Shown: piece after piece, positions 33,836-40,892 of the stretch
Layout: the number at the start of each line of letters is the position of its first letter
Position numbering within the stretch: the stretch's first letter is position 1
Made by a program: the position numbers and the translations under genes
From: Glycocaulis sp050485565
GTDB taxonomy: Bacteria > Pseudomonadota > Alphaproteobacteria > Caulobacterales > Maricaulaceae
Assembly: GCF_050485565.1 (NCBI RefSeq)
Contig: NZ_JBJHBQ010000009.1
Span: 62,001-126,000 of the forward strand
Direction of reading: 5' to 3'
DNA: 64,000 bases
Notes under the pieces: generated by a model
What the model was told of the DNA's origin: nothing
Database searches by the model: none
What the model saw: only the letters and a program-made list of their open reading frames with translations

Positions 33836-33999
33836 TAGCCGATACAGGCGGCGCTACCGCCATCGAGTACGCCGTGATGGCGGGCCTGATCGCGCTCGTG
33901 CTTATTAGCGCGCTGACGCTTCTGAGCGGCGGCAATGGCGGCATGTGGGCCAATGTCGAGGCCGAGGTTACCAGCGCACTATCGGGCGAGGGGAGCTAA
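33751..33999 (+). CDS. Flp/type IVb pilin-like small protein, start uncertain
   Basis: The diagnostic part is ADTGGATAIEYAVMAGLIALVLI followed by SALTLLSGG, matching the G-ATAIEY processing site and hydrophobic helix of Flp pilins, then a short tail to 33999. No good ATG precedes it: the frame is open back through mutT, with GTG at 33751, ATG at 33619 and a CTG at 33832. GTG 33751 gives a basic leader (GRRAARPALIADTGG) but would overlap mutT by 85 nt. No tad/cpa genes are in the window, so it is an orphan pilin or a remnant. Confidence is in the family, not the start. Confidence 0.6.
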   Translation: MGETARFEQVCASARRHSLGRRAARPALIADTGGATAIEYAVMAGLIALVLISALTLLSGGNGGMWANVEAEVTSALSGEGS

Positions 34000-34025
34000 C
34001 GGCCCGCTTCCACCTTCCGTAATGC

Positions 34026-34832
34026 TCAGACGTGCGGCAGCCACATGATCATGGCGGCGGCAAACCCTCCGAACGCTGTCAGCCCGGCCAGACCGGTGAT
34101 GAGAGCCGCCATGACGAGCTTTGTTCCCGCTTTTTGGCCATCACCAGCGCGCAGATAGAACTCGTACACGGCCAGCGGCAGGAGGAATGAGGCAAAGCCG
34201 AAGAATACGCCTGCCGGGCCATCCAGCCGGTCGCCCAGCCAGAGCGGTGACTGATGGAGCATGATCCAGCCGGAGATCATGATGCGCAGGAACCAGACCC
34301 CGCTGACCGCCAGAAAGAGCCGTGTGGCCCAGCGCCGGTGAGTATCGATCCGGCGGGCCATGGCGTGGCGCACGGTGAAGGCAGCGAAAATCAGGATCAG
34401 CACGCCGTTGAGCGAGATCGAGACGTCGTTGGAAAGCCCGCTGGCCGCCGGGCGCGTCCAGGTCAGGAACAGGCCGGCCAGCGAGATGACAACCGCCAGC
34501 GTGAGGTAAAAGCGTCCATTCCAGCGGTGAAAGGCCGGAAACCGGTTGCGTATCTGGGGGGTGAGCTGGGCCAGTCCGCCAATCGTAATCAGGCAGGCCA
34601 GCAGCACATGGGCCATCATGGCTGCATTGCCTGCAGGATCGCCCTCGATATGCCCGTTGCGCATGATGAGGTTCCACACCGCGCTATCGCCGCGTAACGT
34701 GCCGGTGCCGTAAAGCGCGGCGATGTAGAACGCGAAGAGAAGCTGGAAGGCGGCGGCAATGATGAACCAGAGTGCGGCCGAAGCTTGCAGCAGGCGTGCG
34801 GGCAGGCCGCCGGGCGGAGTTTGACGAGTCAT
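34026..34832 (-). CDS. DUF2306-family integral membrane protein
   Basis: 268 residues with about seven to eight membrane segments. HVLLACLITIGGLAQLTPQIRNRFPAFHRWNGRFYL is the conserved DUF2306 block, with histidines placed as in heme-binding membrane cytochromes, and DTHRRWATRLFLAVSGVWFLRIM is the second block. Function of the family is not established. It is divergent from an AraC-type regulator, with 108 bp between, and a direct repeat lies just ahead of its start, so the regulator may control it. Confidence 0.8.
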   Translation of the reverse strand: MTRQTPPGGLPARLLQASAALWFIIAAAFQLLFAFYIAALYGTGTLRGDSAVWNLIMRNGHIEGDPAGNAAMMAHVLLACLITIGGLAQLTPQIRNRFPAFHRWNGRFYLTLAVVISLAGLFLTWTRPAASGLSNDVSISLNGVLILIFAAFTVRHAMARRIDTHRRWATRLFLAVSGVWFLRIMISGWIMLHQSPLWLGDRLDGPAGVFFGFASFLLPLAVYEFYLRAGDGQKAGTKLVMAALITGLAGLTAFGGFAAAMIMWLPHV

Positions 34833-34838
34833 GGGTTT

Positions 34839-34855
34839 GTTATCCTTGAGTTATC
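34839..34855. promoter_or_regulatory. Direct repeat GTTATC-N5-GTTATC upstream of the DUF2306 gene
   Basis: Two identical hexamers start 11 bp apart (34839 and 34850), one DNA turn, in the gap between the divergent DUF2306 and AraC-type genes. AraC proteins bind tandem sites on one face of the helix, so this is a candidate operator. It lies close to the DUF2306 start and could also be in its leader. Confidence 0.3.
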
Positions 34856-34940
34856 GACCTGCCGCGAGCTTATCGCTGCGCGGATGGTGCTCCATGACCG
34901 GACGTATCGCGGGCATGATCTGCGGACCCAGCACGGGTGA

Positions 34941-35954
34941 TTGCCGTTGAGCGGGCCGACGGTCGCAGCCGGGTATGCCGCTACGCTGGTGGATTTTGCC
35001 CAGCGCAGCGGTGCCAGCCGCCACGCGTTGTTGCAGGCTGCGGGCATCGCCCCTGACAGCCTAGCCGACCACGATGCCCGCATTCCATTCGAGCGCTATG
35101 TGGCCCTCATGCGCGCGGCCAAGGCGATGACGGGCGATCCGGCTCTTGCGCTGCGCTATGGCGCGGCAGTGGATCTGTCGGACATCTCGATACTGGGCCT
35201 GATCTGCCTGGCGTCGGAAACCATGCTGGACGCGTTCGCCCAGATGAACCGCTATGGCCAGCTGGTGGTGGAGGCGGCCAATGCCGATGGCGGTGAGCGC
35301 TTCTCCCTGCAACGCAAGGGCGGTGCCTTGTGGCTGGTGGATAACCGGGTGATCCCGCCGGACTTTCCCGAACTGGTGGAAACCAGCTTTGCCCTGATGG
35401 TCAGCGGCACGCGCCGTTTTGGCGATACGCCCTTCGTGCATGAAGTACAGCTCAGCTATCCCGACCCGGGTTATGGCGACGTGTATCAGGAGATTTTCCG
35501 CGCACCGGTACGGTTTGGAGCGAGCTGGAACGCGATGCGGATCGACGAGGCGTGGCTCTCCCACACCATTGCCGAGCAGCCGCGCTATGTGTTTGGCGTG
35601 CTGGCCGCCCATGCTGACCGGATGCTGGAGCGGATCGGGCAGGGGCAGAGCCTGCGCGCGCGGGTGGAAGCTGCCGCACTGCCTGCCCTGCACACCGGCA
35701 CGGTGTCCGCCGAGGCGGTGGCTGGCCAGCTCGGCATCAGCCGCCAGACGCTCTATCGCCGCCTGAAGGGCGAGGGGACCAGCTTTGAGCAGATACTTGA
35801 CGCCTTGCGCCACCAGCTCGCCCTGCATTACTTAGCCGGATGCAAGGTGTCGGTGAAGGAGACGGCCTATCTATTGGGCTTTTCCGATCCGGCGGCGTTT
35901 TCACGTGCGTTCAAGCGCTGGACGGGCGAGCCGCCCAGCATGATGAAGGGTTAG
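34941..35954 (+). CDS. AraC-family transcriptional regulator
   Basis: 337 residues. An N-terminal Arabinose_bd/OruR-like ligand domain (about 1-220) is followed by a C-terminal pair of helix-turn-helix motifs: VAGQLGISRQTLYRRLKGEGTSFEQILDALR and VKETAYLLGFSDPAAFSRAFKRWTGEPP. The start is TTG, at 34941 or 34947; no ATG is suitable. Regulators of this layout sense amino acids, fatty acids or quorum signals. It is divergent from the DUF2306 gene, a likely target, and is followed three bases later by a membrane-anchored metalloprotease-like gene. Confidence 0.87.
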   Translation: MPLSGPTVAAGYAATLVDFAQRSGASRHALLQAAGIAPDSLADHDARIPFERYVALMRAAKAMTGDPALALRYGAAVDLSDISILGLICLASETMLDAFAQMNRYGQLVVEAANADGGERFSLQRKGGALWLVDNRVIPPDFPELVETSFALMVSGTRRFGDTPFVHEVQLSYPDPGYGDVYQEIFRAPVRFGASWNAMRIDEAWLSHTIAEQPRYVFGVLAAHADRMLERIGQGQSLRARVEAAALPALHTGTVSAEAVAGQLGISRQTLYRRLKGEGTSFEQILDALRHQLALHYLAGCKVSVKETAYLLGFSDPAAFSRAFKRWTGEPPSMMKG

Positions 35955-35957
35955 GGC

Positions 35958-36542
35958 ATGCGGTTTGGCCGTGGTGGGCTGGTTATTGCGCTGGCCGGTG
36001 CGTTGCTGCTGATTGCCGTGATGATACCGGCGGCGGCCTGGCTCTTTTTCAAGCCCATCCGGATCATCGCCCCTGAGCTGAATGGCGTTACCTGCGCCGG
36101 GCCGGTCTGTGTGGACGATATCGCGGCCCTGCCCATGGCAGAGCAGCTCTATGCCGAAGGGATGGCGAACGTTGCCGCCAAGCTTACCGCGCTGAACCGT
36201 CCGCCGCGCGCCGTCTTCTGCTCGACGCGCGCATGCTATCGCGCGTTCGGGGGCAGGGGCGCCGGTGTTGCGGTGTTTGATCTGGGCATCGTGATCGCGC
36301 CCCATGCCTGGCAGACATATATCGTGGAACATGAGCTGATACACATGGTGCAGGCGCAGGAGCTTGGCCTGCTGGGGCGCGAGCGCACGCCTATCTGGTT
36401 CAAGGAAGGCATGGCCTTTCATGTCAGCGATCCGCCGCCGGGCGGCCTGCCGGATTATGCGCAAGGCTGGGCCGGGCAGTACCGCGAATGGGAGGCCCGC
36501 GTCGGCCGGGAGAATGTATGGGAGGCCATACGCGCGGAGTGA
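35958..36542 (+). CDS. Membrane-anchored zincin-like protein (HExxH)
   Basis: 194 residues. There is one N-terminal membrane segment (about 8-30), with the rest predicted periplasmic. IVEHELIHMVQAQELGL contains HELIH, an HExxH zinc motif, and the glutamate in FKEGMAFHV about 25 residues on could be the third ligand, as in gluzincins. Two Cys pairs (TCAGPVCVDD; FCSTRACYRAF) may form disulfides. I do not recognise a named family. It is 3 nt downstream of the AraC-type gene, probably co-transcribed, and nearly abuts the convergent methyltransferase. Peptidase activity is inferred from the motif only. Confidence 0.78.
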   Translation: MRFGRGGLVIALAGALLLIAVMIPAAAWLFFKPIRIIAPELNGVTCAGPVCVDDIAALPMAEQLYAEGMANVAAKLTALNRPPRAVFCSTRACYRAFGGRGAGVAVFDLGIVIAPHAWQTYIVEHELIHMVQAQELGLLGRERTPIWFKEGMAFHVSDPPPGGLPDYAQGWAGQYREWEARVGRENVWEAIRAE

Positions 36543-36548
36543 GGCGGG

Positions 36549-37472
36549 CTAGCCCGCCTTTTCGCCTGTGCCTGTCTCAGTCACCCCTAGCGCGTCAGCG
36601 AGACGCACTTTCGCCGAGCCGGGGCGCAAGGGCTTTGGCTGGCTCTCATGGGGCGCCCAGCCGGCTGCGTGCAGGATTTCAAATTTGGCCGGAATGCGGC
36701 CATCGGCTTCGGCGAAGCTCTCGGCGTAAACTTGCGCGGTTTTGACGAAGAATTGCCGGTGGACGGGCGTGCGCGAGCGGCTCGCGAGCACGCTCGTCTC
36801 GCCCATGCGGCGCAAATCGCGCATCAGCACGAAGGCATTGCCATAGCGCACGGTCAGCCGGTCCACATCCGAGACCGGCATGGCAAAGCCAGCGCGCGCC
36901 AGCAGACCGGCGAGATCCACCGTGTCGGCAAAGGGCGAGACGCGCGCCGACACCTGTCCGTAGATTTCGTCCTCTGCAGCCATGAGGGATTGGCGCAGCT
37001 CTGTCAGGGTCGCTCCGCCCAGCATGGCGCAGGCAAAGAAGCCATCGGGCTTCAAGGCCCGATTGATCTGGATCAGCGCGCCAACGAGATCATTCGTCCA
37101 GTGCAGGGAGAGGCAGGAGAGGACGAGATCGGCGCTTTCGTCGGCGATCGGCAGGCGTTCCTCGTCCATCACCAGTGCCGCGCCTGATGCTTTGGTGGCC
37201 ATGGCGGGCGATATATCCGCCTCGATCAGCGTTCCGATTTTCGAGGCGAGCTCCGGGCGCGCGGCAATCGCCCGGCCCACTGCGCCCGCCCCGCCGATCA
37301 CCAGCGCGCGGTCAAACGTGCGGTTCACCGCCATCAGCCGGTCGGCCAGATCGTCGGCGGCACGGCTCGCCAGAAAGGCAAATTCCTCATAGCCTCTTGC
37401 CGCACGGGTCCGGCGCCGACGCAGCAGCGCGCGGTCAAACAGATGAGGCGGGGTGTCAGAGGATGATGCCAT
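36549..37472 (-). CDS. SAM-dependent methyltransferase, NDUFAF5/BioC-like
   Basis: About 307 residues from ATG 37472; a GTG at 37493 would add seven. The N-terminal LFDRALLRRRRTRAARGYEEFAFLASRAADDLADRL and the pattern DLVLSCLSLHWTNDLVGALIQINRALKPDG are typical of the alphaproteobacterial group related to mitochondrial NDUFAF5 (complex I assembly) and to BioC. The SAM glycine motif is ALVIGGAGAVGRAIA. Its substrate cannot be told. It is divergent from comF with about 47 bp between, an arrangement often seen in this class. Confidence 0.82.
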   Translation of the reverse strand: MASSSDTPPHLFDRALLRRRRTRAARGYEEFAFLASRAADDLADRLMAVNRTFDRALVIGGAGAVGRAIAARPELASKIGTLIEADISPAMATKASGAALVMDEERLPIADESADLVLSCLSLHWTNDLVGALIQINRALKPDGFFACAMLGGATLTELRQSLMAAEDEIYGQVSARVSPFADTVDLAGLLARAGFAMPVSDVDRLTVRYGNAFVLMRDLRRMGETSVLASRSRTPVHRQFFVKTAQVYAESFAEADGRIPAKFEILHAAGWAPHESQPKPLRPGSAKVRLADALGVTETGTGEKAG

Positions 37473-37519
37473 GGGGCGGATATGGACCGGCACGCCTCGC
37501 GAGGGAAGCCTCGCGGGTG

Positions 37520-38245
37520 ATGAGGGGTTTTGCCGACCTCATCTGGCCGCCGGTTTCGCTGCTCTCCTACGAGCCGGTATCGGCCCATGGCCAGCTATCG
37601 CCTGCCGACTGGTCGAAGATCGTTTTCCTTGATGACCCGCAGTGTGCCTCGTGCGGGTTTCCGTTCGACTGGCCGCCGGGCGAAGGAGCGGTGTGCGGGC
37701 CGTGCGCCGCGCGTGCGCCCGCGTTTGATACCGCGCGTTCCGCCTTCGTCTACACGCCGGAAAGCCGCCGCCTCGTCCTCTCGCTGAAACATGGCGGGCG
37801 GGTGGACGGGCTTGCCGCCTTTGGCGGCTGGATGCGCCGGGCGGGCAGGGACATGCTGGCAGAGGCCGATTATCTGGTGCCTGTACCGCTGCATCCGCGC
37901 CGCCTGCGCCAGCGCCGCTTCAACCAGTCGCTATTGCTGGCGCAATCACTGGCCAAGCTCTCCGGCGTGACATGCGATCCGCATATTCTCATGCGCCGCC
38001 GCGCCACGCCCAGCCAGGGCGGGCAGAGCGCGAAGGGGCGCAGGCGCAATGTCGCCGGTGCCTTTGCGGTGCGCCAAAGCGCAAAAGAGAGGATCAAGGG
38101 CGCGCGCCTGATCCTCATCGATGATGTCTACACCACCGGGGCGACGCTGGAGGCGTGCGCGCGTGCCCTGAAACGGGCAGGGGCGGCGCGCGTTGATGCC
38201 CTGACGCTTGCGCGCGTTGTCAGAACCAGCGACGTCATTACATAA
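37520..38245 (+). CDS. comF: ComF-family phosphoribosyltransferase-like protein
   Basis: 241 residues. An N-terminal zinc-finger-like region has CASCGFPFDW and CGPCAARA. The C-terminal phosphoribosyltransferase fold has LVPVPLHPRRLRQRRFNQSLLLAQ and the PRPP loop LILIDDVYTTGATLEAC. ComF proteins act in natural DNA uptake, probably with helicase and recombination partners, but homologues occur widely without competence genes. The ATG at 37520 (or GTG 37517) is chosen over a longer frame that would overlap the divergent methyltransferase. It starts the comF-grxC-nitrilase-DUF1178 run. Confidence 0.9.
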   Translation: MRGFADLIWPPVSLLSYEPVSAHGQLSPADWSKIVFLDDPQCASCGFPFDWPPGEGAVCGPCAARAPAFDTARSAFVYTPESRRLVLSLKHGGRVDGLAAFGGWMRRAGRDMLAEADYLVPVPLHPRRLRQRRFNQSLLLAQSLAKLSGVTCDPHILMRRRATPSQGGQSAKGRRRNVAGAFAVRQSAKERIKGARLILIDDVYTTGATLEACARALKRAGAARVDALTLARVVRTSDVIT

Positions 38246-38285
38246 GCGCCAGACCTGATTTTGCTGATTCACGAAAGCCAAGCCC

Positions 38286-38552
38286 ATGACCATTCCCGCC
38301 ATCACCATCTATACCCGCCCCTTCTGTGCCTTCTGCTCGCGCGCGCTGTCGCTGCTGAAGGATAAGGGCGTTGAGGTGAAGGAGATCGAGGCGGGCTTTG
38401 ATCCGGTCTTGCGCGCAGAGATGCAGCAGCGTTCGGGCCGCAATACCTTCCCGCAGATATTTATCGGCGAGACGCATGTGGGCGGCTGCGATGATCTCTT
38501 CGCGCTGGAGGCTGAAGGCAGGCTCGATTCCCTACTGAAGGCTGGTGCGTAA
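38286..38552 (+). CDS. grxC: Glutaredoxin 3
   Basis: 88 residues, thioredoxin fold. The redox motif is YTRPFCAFCSRAL (C-x2-C, about residues 14-17; the usual GrxC motif is CPYC, so CAFC is a variant), with FPQIFIGETHVGGCDDLFAL giving the cis-proline and glutathione-binding block. It reduces disulfides using glutathione, which depends on the glutamate-cysteine ligase at 20 kb. The last base of its stop is the first base of the nitrilase start (TAATG), so the two are translated together. Confidence 0.94.
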   Translation: MTIPAITIYTRPFCAFCSRALSLLKDKGVEVKEIEAGFDPVLRAEMQQRSGRNTFPQIFIGETHVGGCDDLFALEAEGRLDSLLKAGA

Positions 38553-39376
38553 TGGCGAAGACGAAGATCGCCCTTGTCCAGATGCGCTCAGGGACGGACC
38601 CGGAGCGTAATATGGACGCTGCCGAGGCTGCGATCCGTCAGGCGGCGGGCGAGGGCGCAAAGCTGGTGGCAACGCCGGAAGTGACCAATCTGGTGCAGAA
38701 GGATGCCAAGGCCCTGTTCGAGACCCTGCGTGCGCCGGATGAGGATGGGGGCGTCAAACGCCTCGCGGCGCTGGCGTCCGAGCTGAAGATCGATTTGCTG
38801 GCGGGTTCAATGGCCCTTAAAGGCACAGATGCCCGGGCGGTGAACCGCTCCATGCTGTTCGGGCCGGATGGGGCGCTGAAAGCCCATTACGACAAGATCC
38901 ACATGTTCGATGTCGCCATCGGCAATGGTGAGATCTGGTCGGAGAGCACCAATTACGCGCCCGGCGCCCATGCGGTGATCGCCGAGGCGGCGGGCATGAA
39001 GCTGGGCCTCACCATCTGCTACGATGTGCGCTTTGCCTATCTCTACCGCGCGCTGGCGATAGGCGGCGCGGTCGCCATCACAGTGCCGGCCGCCTTCACC
39101 CGCCCGACCGGCAAGGCGCACTGGGAGGTGCTCTTGCGCGCCCGCGCCATTGAGACGGGCAGCTTCATCCTCGCGCCCGCGCAGGGCGGCACGCACGCGG
39201 ATGGCCGCAAGACATGGGGACGCTCCATGGTGGTGGGTCCGTGGGGCGATGTGATCGGCGTATTGGACCATGATGAGCCGGGCATTCTCTATACCGATAT
39301 CGACGCGGAAGACGCGCTGTCGGCCCGCCAGCGCATCCCGGCGCTAAAGGGCGGGCGGGAGTTTACCGGCCCATGA
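38552..39376 (+). CDS. Carbon-nitrogen hydrolase (Nit1/Nit2-type amidase)
   Basis: 274 residues, nitrilase superfamily. The catalytic triad is visible: glutamate in VATPEVTNL, lysine in HYDKIHMFD, cysteine in GLTICYDVRFAYLYRAL. The sequence is of the Nit type, whose members hydrolyse deaminated glutathione (a repair reaction) or omega-amides. Coupling with grxC makes a glutathione-related role reasonable. The stop overlaps the DUF1178 gene by 4 nt. Length is normal. Confidence 0.9.
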   Translation: MAKTKIALVQMRSGTDPERNMDAAEAAIRQAAGEGAKLVATPEVTNLVQKDAKALFETLRAPDEDGGVKRLAALASELKIDLLAGSMALKGTDARAVNRSMLFGPDGALKAHYDKIHMFDVAIGNGEIWSESTNYAPGAHAVIAEAAGMKLGLTICYDVRFAYLYRALAIGGAVAITVPAAFTRPTGKAHWEVLLRARAIETGSFILAPAQGGTHADGRKTWGRSMVVGPWGDVIGVLDHDEPGILYTDIDAEDALSARQRIPALKGGREFTGP

Positions 39377-39801
39377 TCCGCTACGCCCTGCAATGCGATG
39401 AGGGCCATGGCTTTGAGGGCTGGTTCTCCTCCAGCGAGGACTATGAAAGCCAGGAAGCGCGCGGCCTGGTCGAATGCCCTGAATGCGGCTCTGTCGCTGT
39501 CACGCGCGCGGTGATGGCCCCTTCTGTGCGTACCAGCAAGGGCCGGGAAACCAGCACTAATGGCGAGCCGGACATGGAAGCGGTCGCCCGCAAGGTGCGC
39601 GCCCATATCCGTAAAAATTACGACTATGTCGGCCCGGACTTCGCCTCAGAAGCCCGCGCCATCCATGAGGGCGAAAAGCCCGAGCGCCTGATCTATGGCG
39701 AGACGACGCCGGAGGAACGCGCAAAGCTGGCCGAGGACGGGGTGCCGTGCGCACCCTTGCCGGAACCCTTTGCGCCCACCCCGCCCAAGAAGGCGAATTA
39801 G
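39373..39801 (+). CDS. DUF1178 family protein
   Basis: 142 residues. The N-terminal MIRYALQCDEGHGFEGWFSSSEDYESQ and the cysteine pair in LVECPECGSVAVTRAVMAP define DUF1178, a small protein with a probable zinc-ribbon start found almost only in alpha- and betaproteobacteria. The C-terminal half contains RKNYDYVGPDFASEARAIHEGEKPERLIYGETTPEE, also conserved. No function is established. It is translated with the preceding nitrilase (4-nt overlap). Confidence 0.9.
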   Translation: MIRYALQCDEGHGFEGWFSSSEDYESQEARGLVECPECGSVAVTRAVMAPSVRTSKGRETSTNGEPDMEAVARKVRAHIRKNYDYVGPDFASEARAIHEGEKPERLIYGETTPEERAKLAEDGVPCAPLPEPFAPTPPKKAN

Positions 39802-39872
39802 GGGCTGTCGCTCGTTTGTCATCCTCCGGCCGAGCGATAGCAAGGTCCGGCGGACCCATACCTGCAACGCGA

Positions 39873-39980
39873 TTTCCTCCCCCGTTTACGGGGGAGGTGG
39901 TCCGAAGGACCGGAGGGGGGAAGTTTTTAAGTTGCCCCCCTCGCCGCTTCGCGGCACTCCCCCCGCAGGCGGGGGGAGAC
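39873..39980. repeat. Intergenic inverted repeat, family C copy 2
   Basis: The first unit runs CCTCCCCCGTTTACGGGGGA to GGACCGGAGGGGGG, and the facing unit CCCCCCTCGCCGCTTCGCGG to CCGCAGGCGGGGGGAGA. Same architecture as 15208-15336. It lies between the convergent DUF1178 and methyltransferase genes. Confidence 0.85.
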
Positions 39981-40001
39981 ACTGGCTCGCACGTTATTGC
40001 C

Positions 40002-40673
40002 CTACCGGCTCACCGACCACTCCACCAGGAAGGGCGTGTCGGCATAGCGCTCGCGCAGTTTGGAAGGCGCGTCCGGTCCGAAGTCGCGGCCCCGCCATTC
40101 GGTGCAGCCCGAAACCGTCAGGCCTGCGTGACGAAAGGCCGTGAGCCAGTCTGAAAAGCTGTGCGGATAGCTTGGCATGTGAATGTCGTGATCACCGTCC
40201 GGGAAATGCGCGCCGACGCCGGAAAGCGTCATGAAGGGGTGGATTTCGAGGATCAGCGCGAACCCGCCGGGCCGGACGATGCGGGCGAGTTCGGCGGCTG
40301 GCTCGTCCAGCTTTGCGACATGTTCATAGGCAAGGCTGACAAGGGCGGCGTCGAAATGGCCGGTTTCAACGCGCAGGGGCAGCGTGATGTCGTGCTGGAC
40401 CAGTGTGGCACCCGGTGCGGCGTGCTTCGCCTTTTCCAGCATGCCAGCCGAAAGGTCACAGCCCCATAGACGGGCAGCGCTAGCACGCCTCAGAGCCGCC
40501 AGATTGCGCCCAGTGCCACAGCCAAGCTCTGCCACGGATTGACCGGCGAAGCGCTCCAGATGGCGTTCCAGCGCCGCCGTGGCGGCATACACCATCGGAT
40601 TATCGTAGGCGTCATAGCTTGCTGCCCAGCGATCATAGGCGGTTTCGACATCAAGGAAGATAGGGGTTTTCAT
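40002..40673 (-). CDS. Class I SAM-dependent methyltransferase (small-molecule type)
   Basis: About 223 residues from ATG 40673 (GGAGC ribosome site); an earlier in-frame start at 40718 is less likely. The SAM motif is VAELGCGTGRNLAALRRA, followed by LWGCDLSAGMLEKAKHAAPGA and an acidic motif II around HFDAALVSLAYEHV. The YDRWAASYDAYDNPMVYAA opening is that of UbiE/biotin-synthesis-like Methyltransf_11/25 enzymes. The substrate cannot be assigned. It is divergent from the POT transporter. Confidence 0.83.
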   Translation of the reverse strand: MKTPIFLDVETAYDRWAASYDAYDNPMVYAATAALERHLERFAGQSVAELGCGTGRNLAALRRASAARLWGCDLSAGMLEKAKHAAPGATLVQHDITLPLRVETGHFDAALVSLAYEHVAKLDEPAAELARIVRPGGFALILEIHPFMTLSGVGAHFPDGDHDIHMPSYPHSFSDWLTAFRHAGLTVSGCTEWRGRDFGPDAPSKLRERYADTPFLVEWSVSR

Positions 40674-40827
40674 GGGTCGTGCTCCATCGCAGACCGGAGA
40701 CCGTCCGGCGCGGGGCACTTAGTTTTCGCGTGGTCACAGCCCGCGGCTCCACCAGAGCAGCGCCCTGAATATACCTGCGCACCGCGCCTTTCAATACGCC
40801 CGCCACCTTGCCGAACGGGCCGGAGCG

Positions 40828-40853
40828 TGATCCTGTTGCGCACATCAGGATCA
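40828..40853. promoter_or_regulatory. Perfect dyad upstream of the POT transporter
   Basis: TGATCCTG (40828-40835) and CAGGATCA (40846-40853) with a 10-nt spacer, 40 bp ahead of the transporter start. It is operator-like in size and symmetry. Which regulator binds is unknown; it could also form a hairpin in the leader. Confidence 0.4.
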
Positions 40854-40892
40854 GGGGCGGCCGTCAGAGACCGGCCCGTGTCGGGGGCAGTC

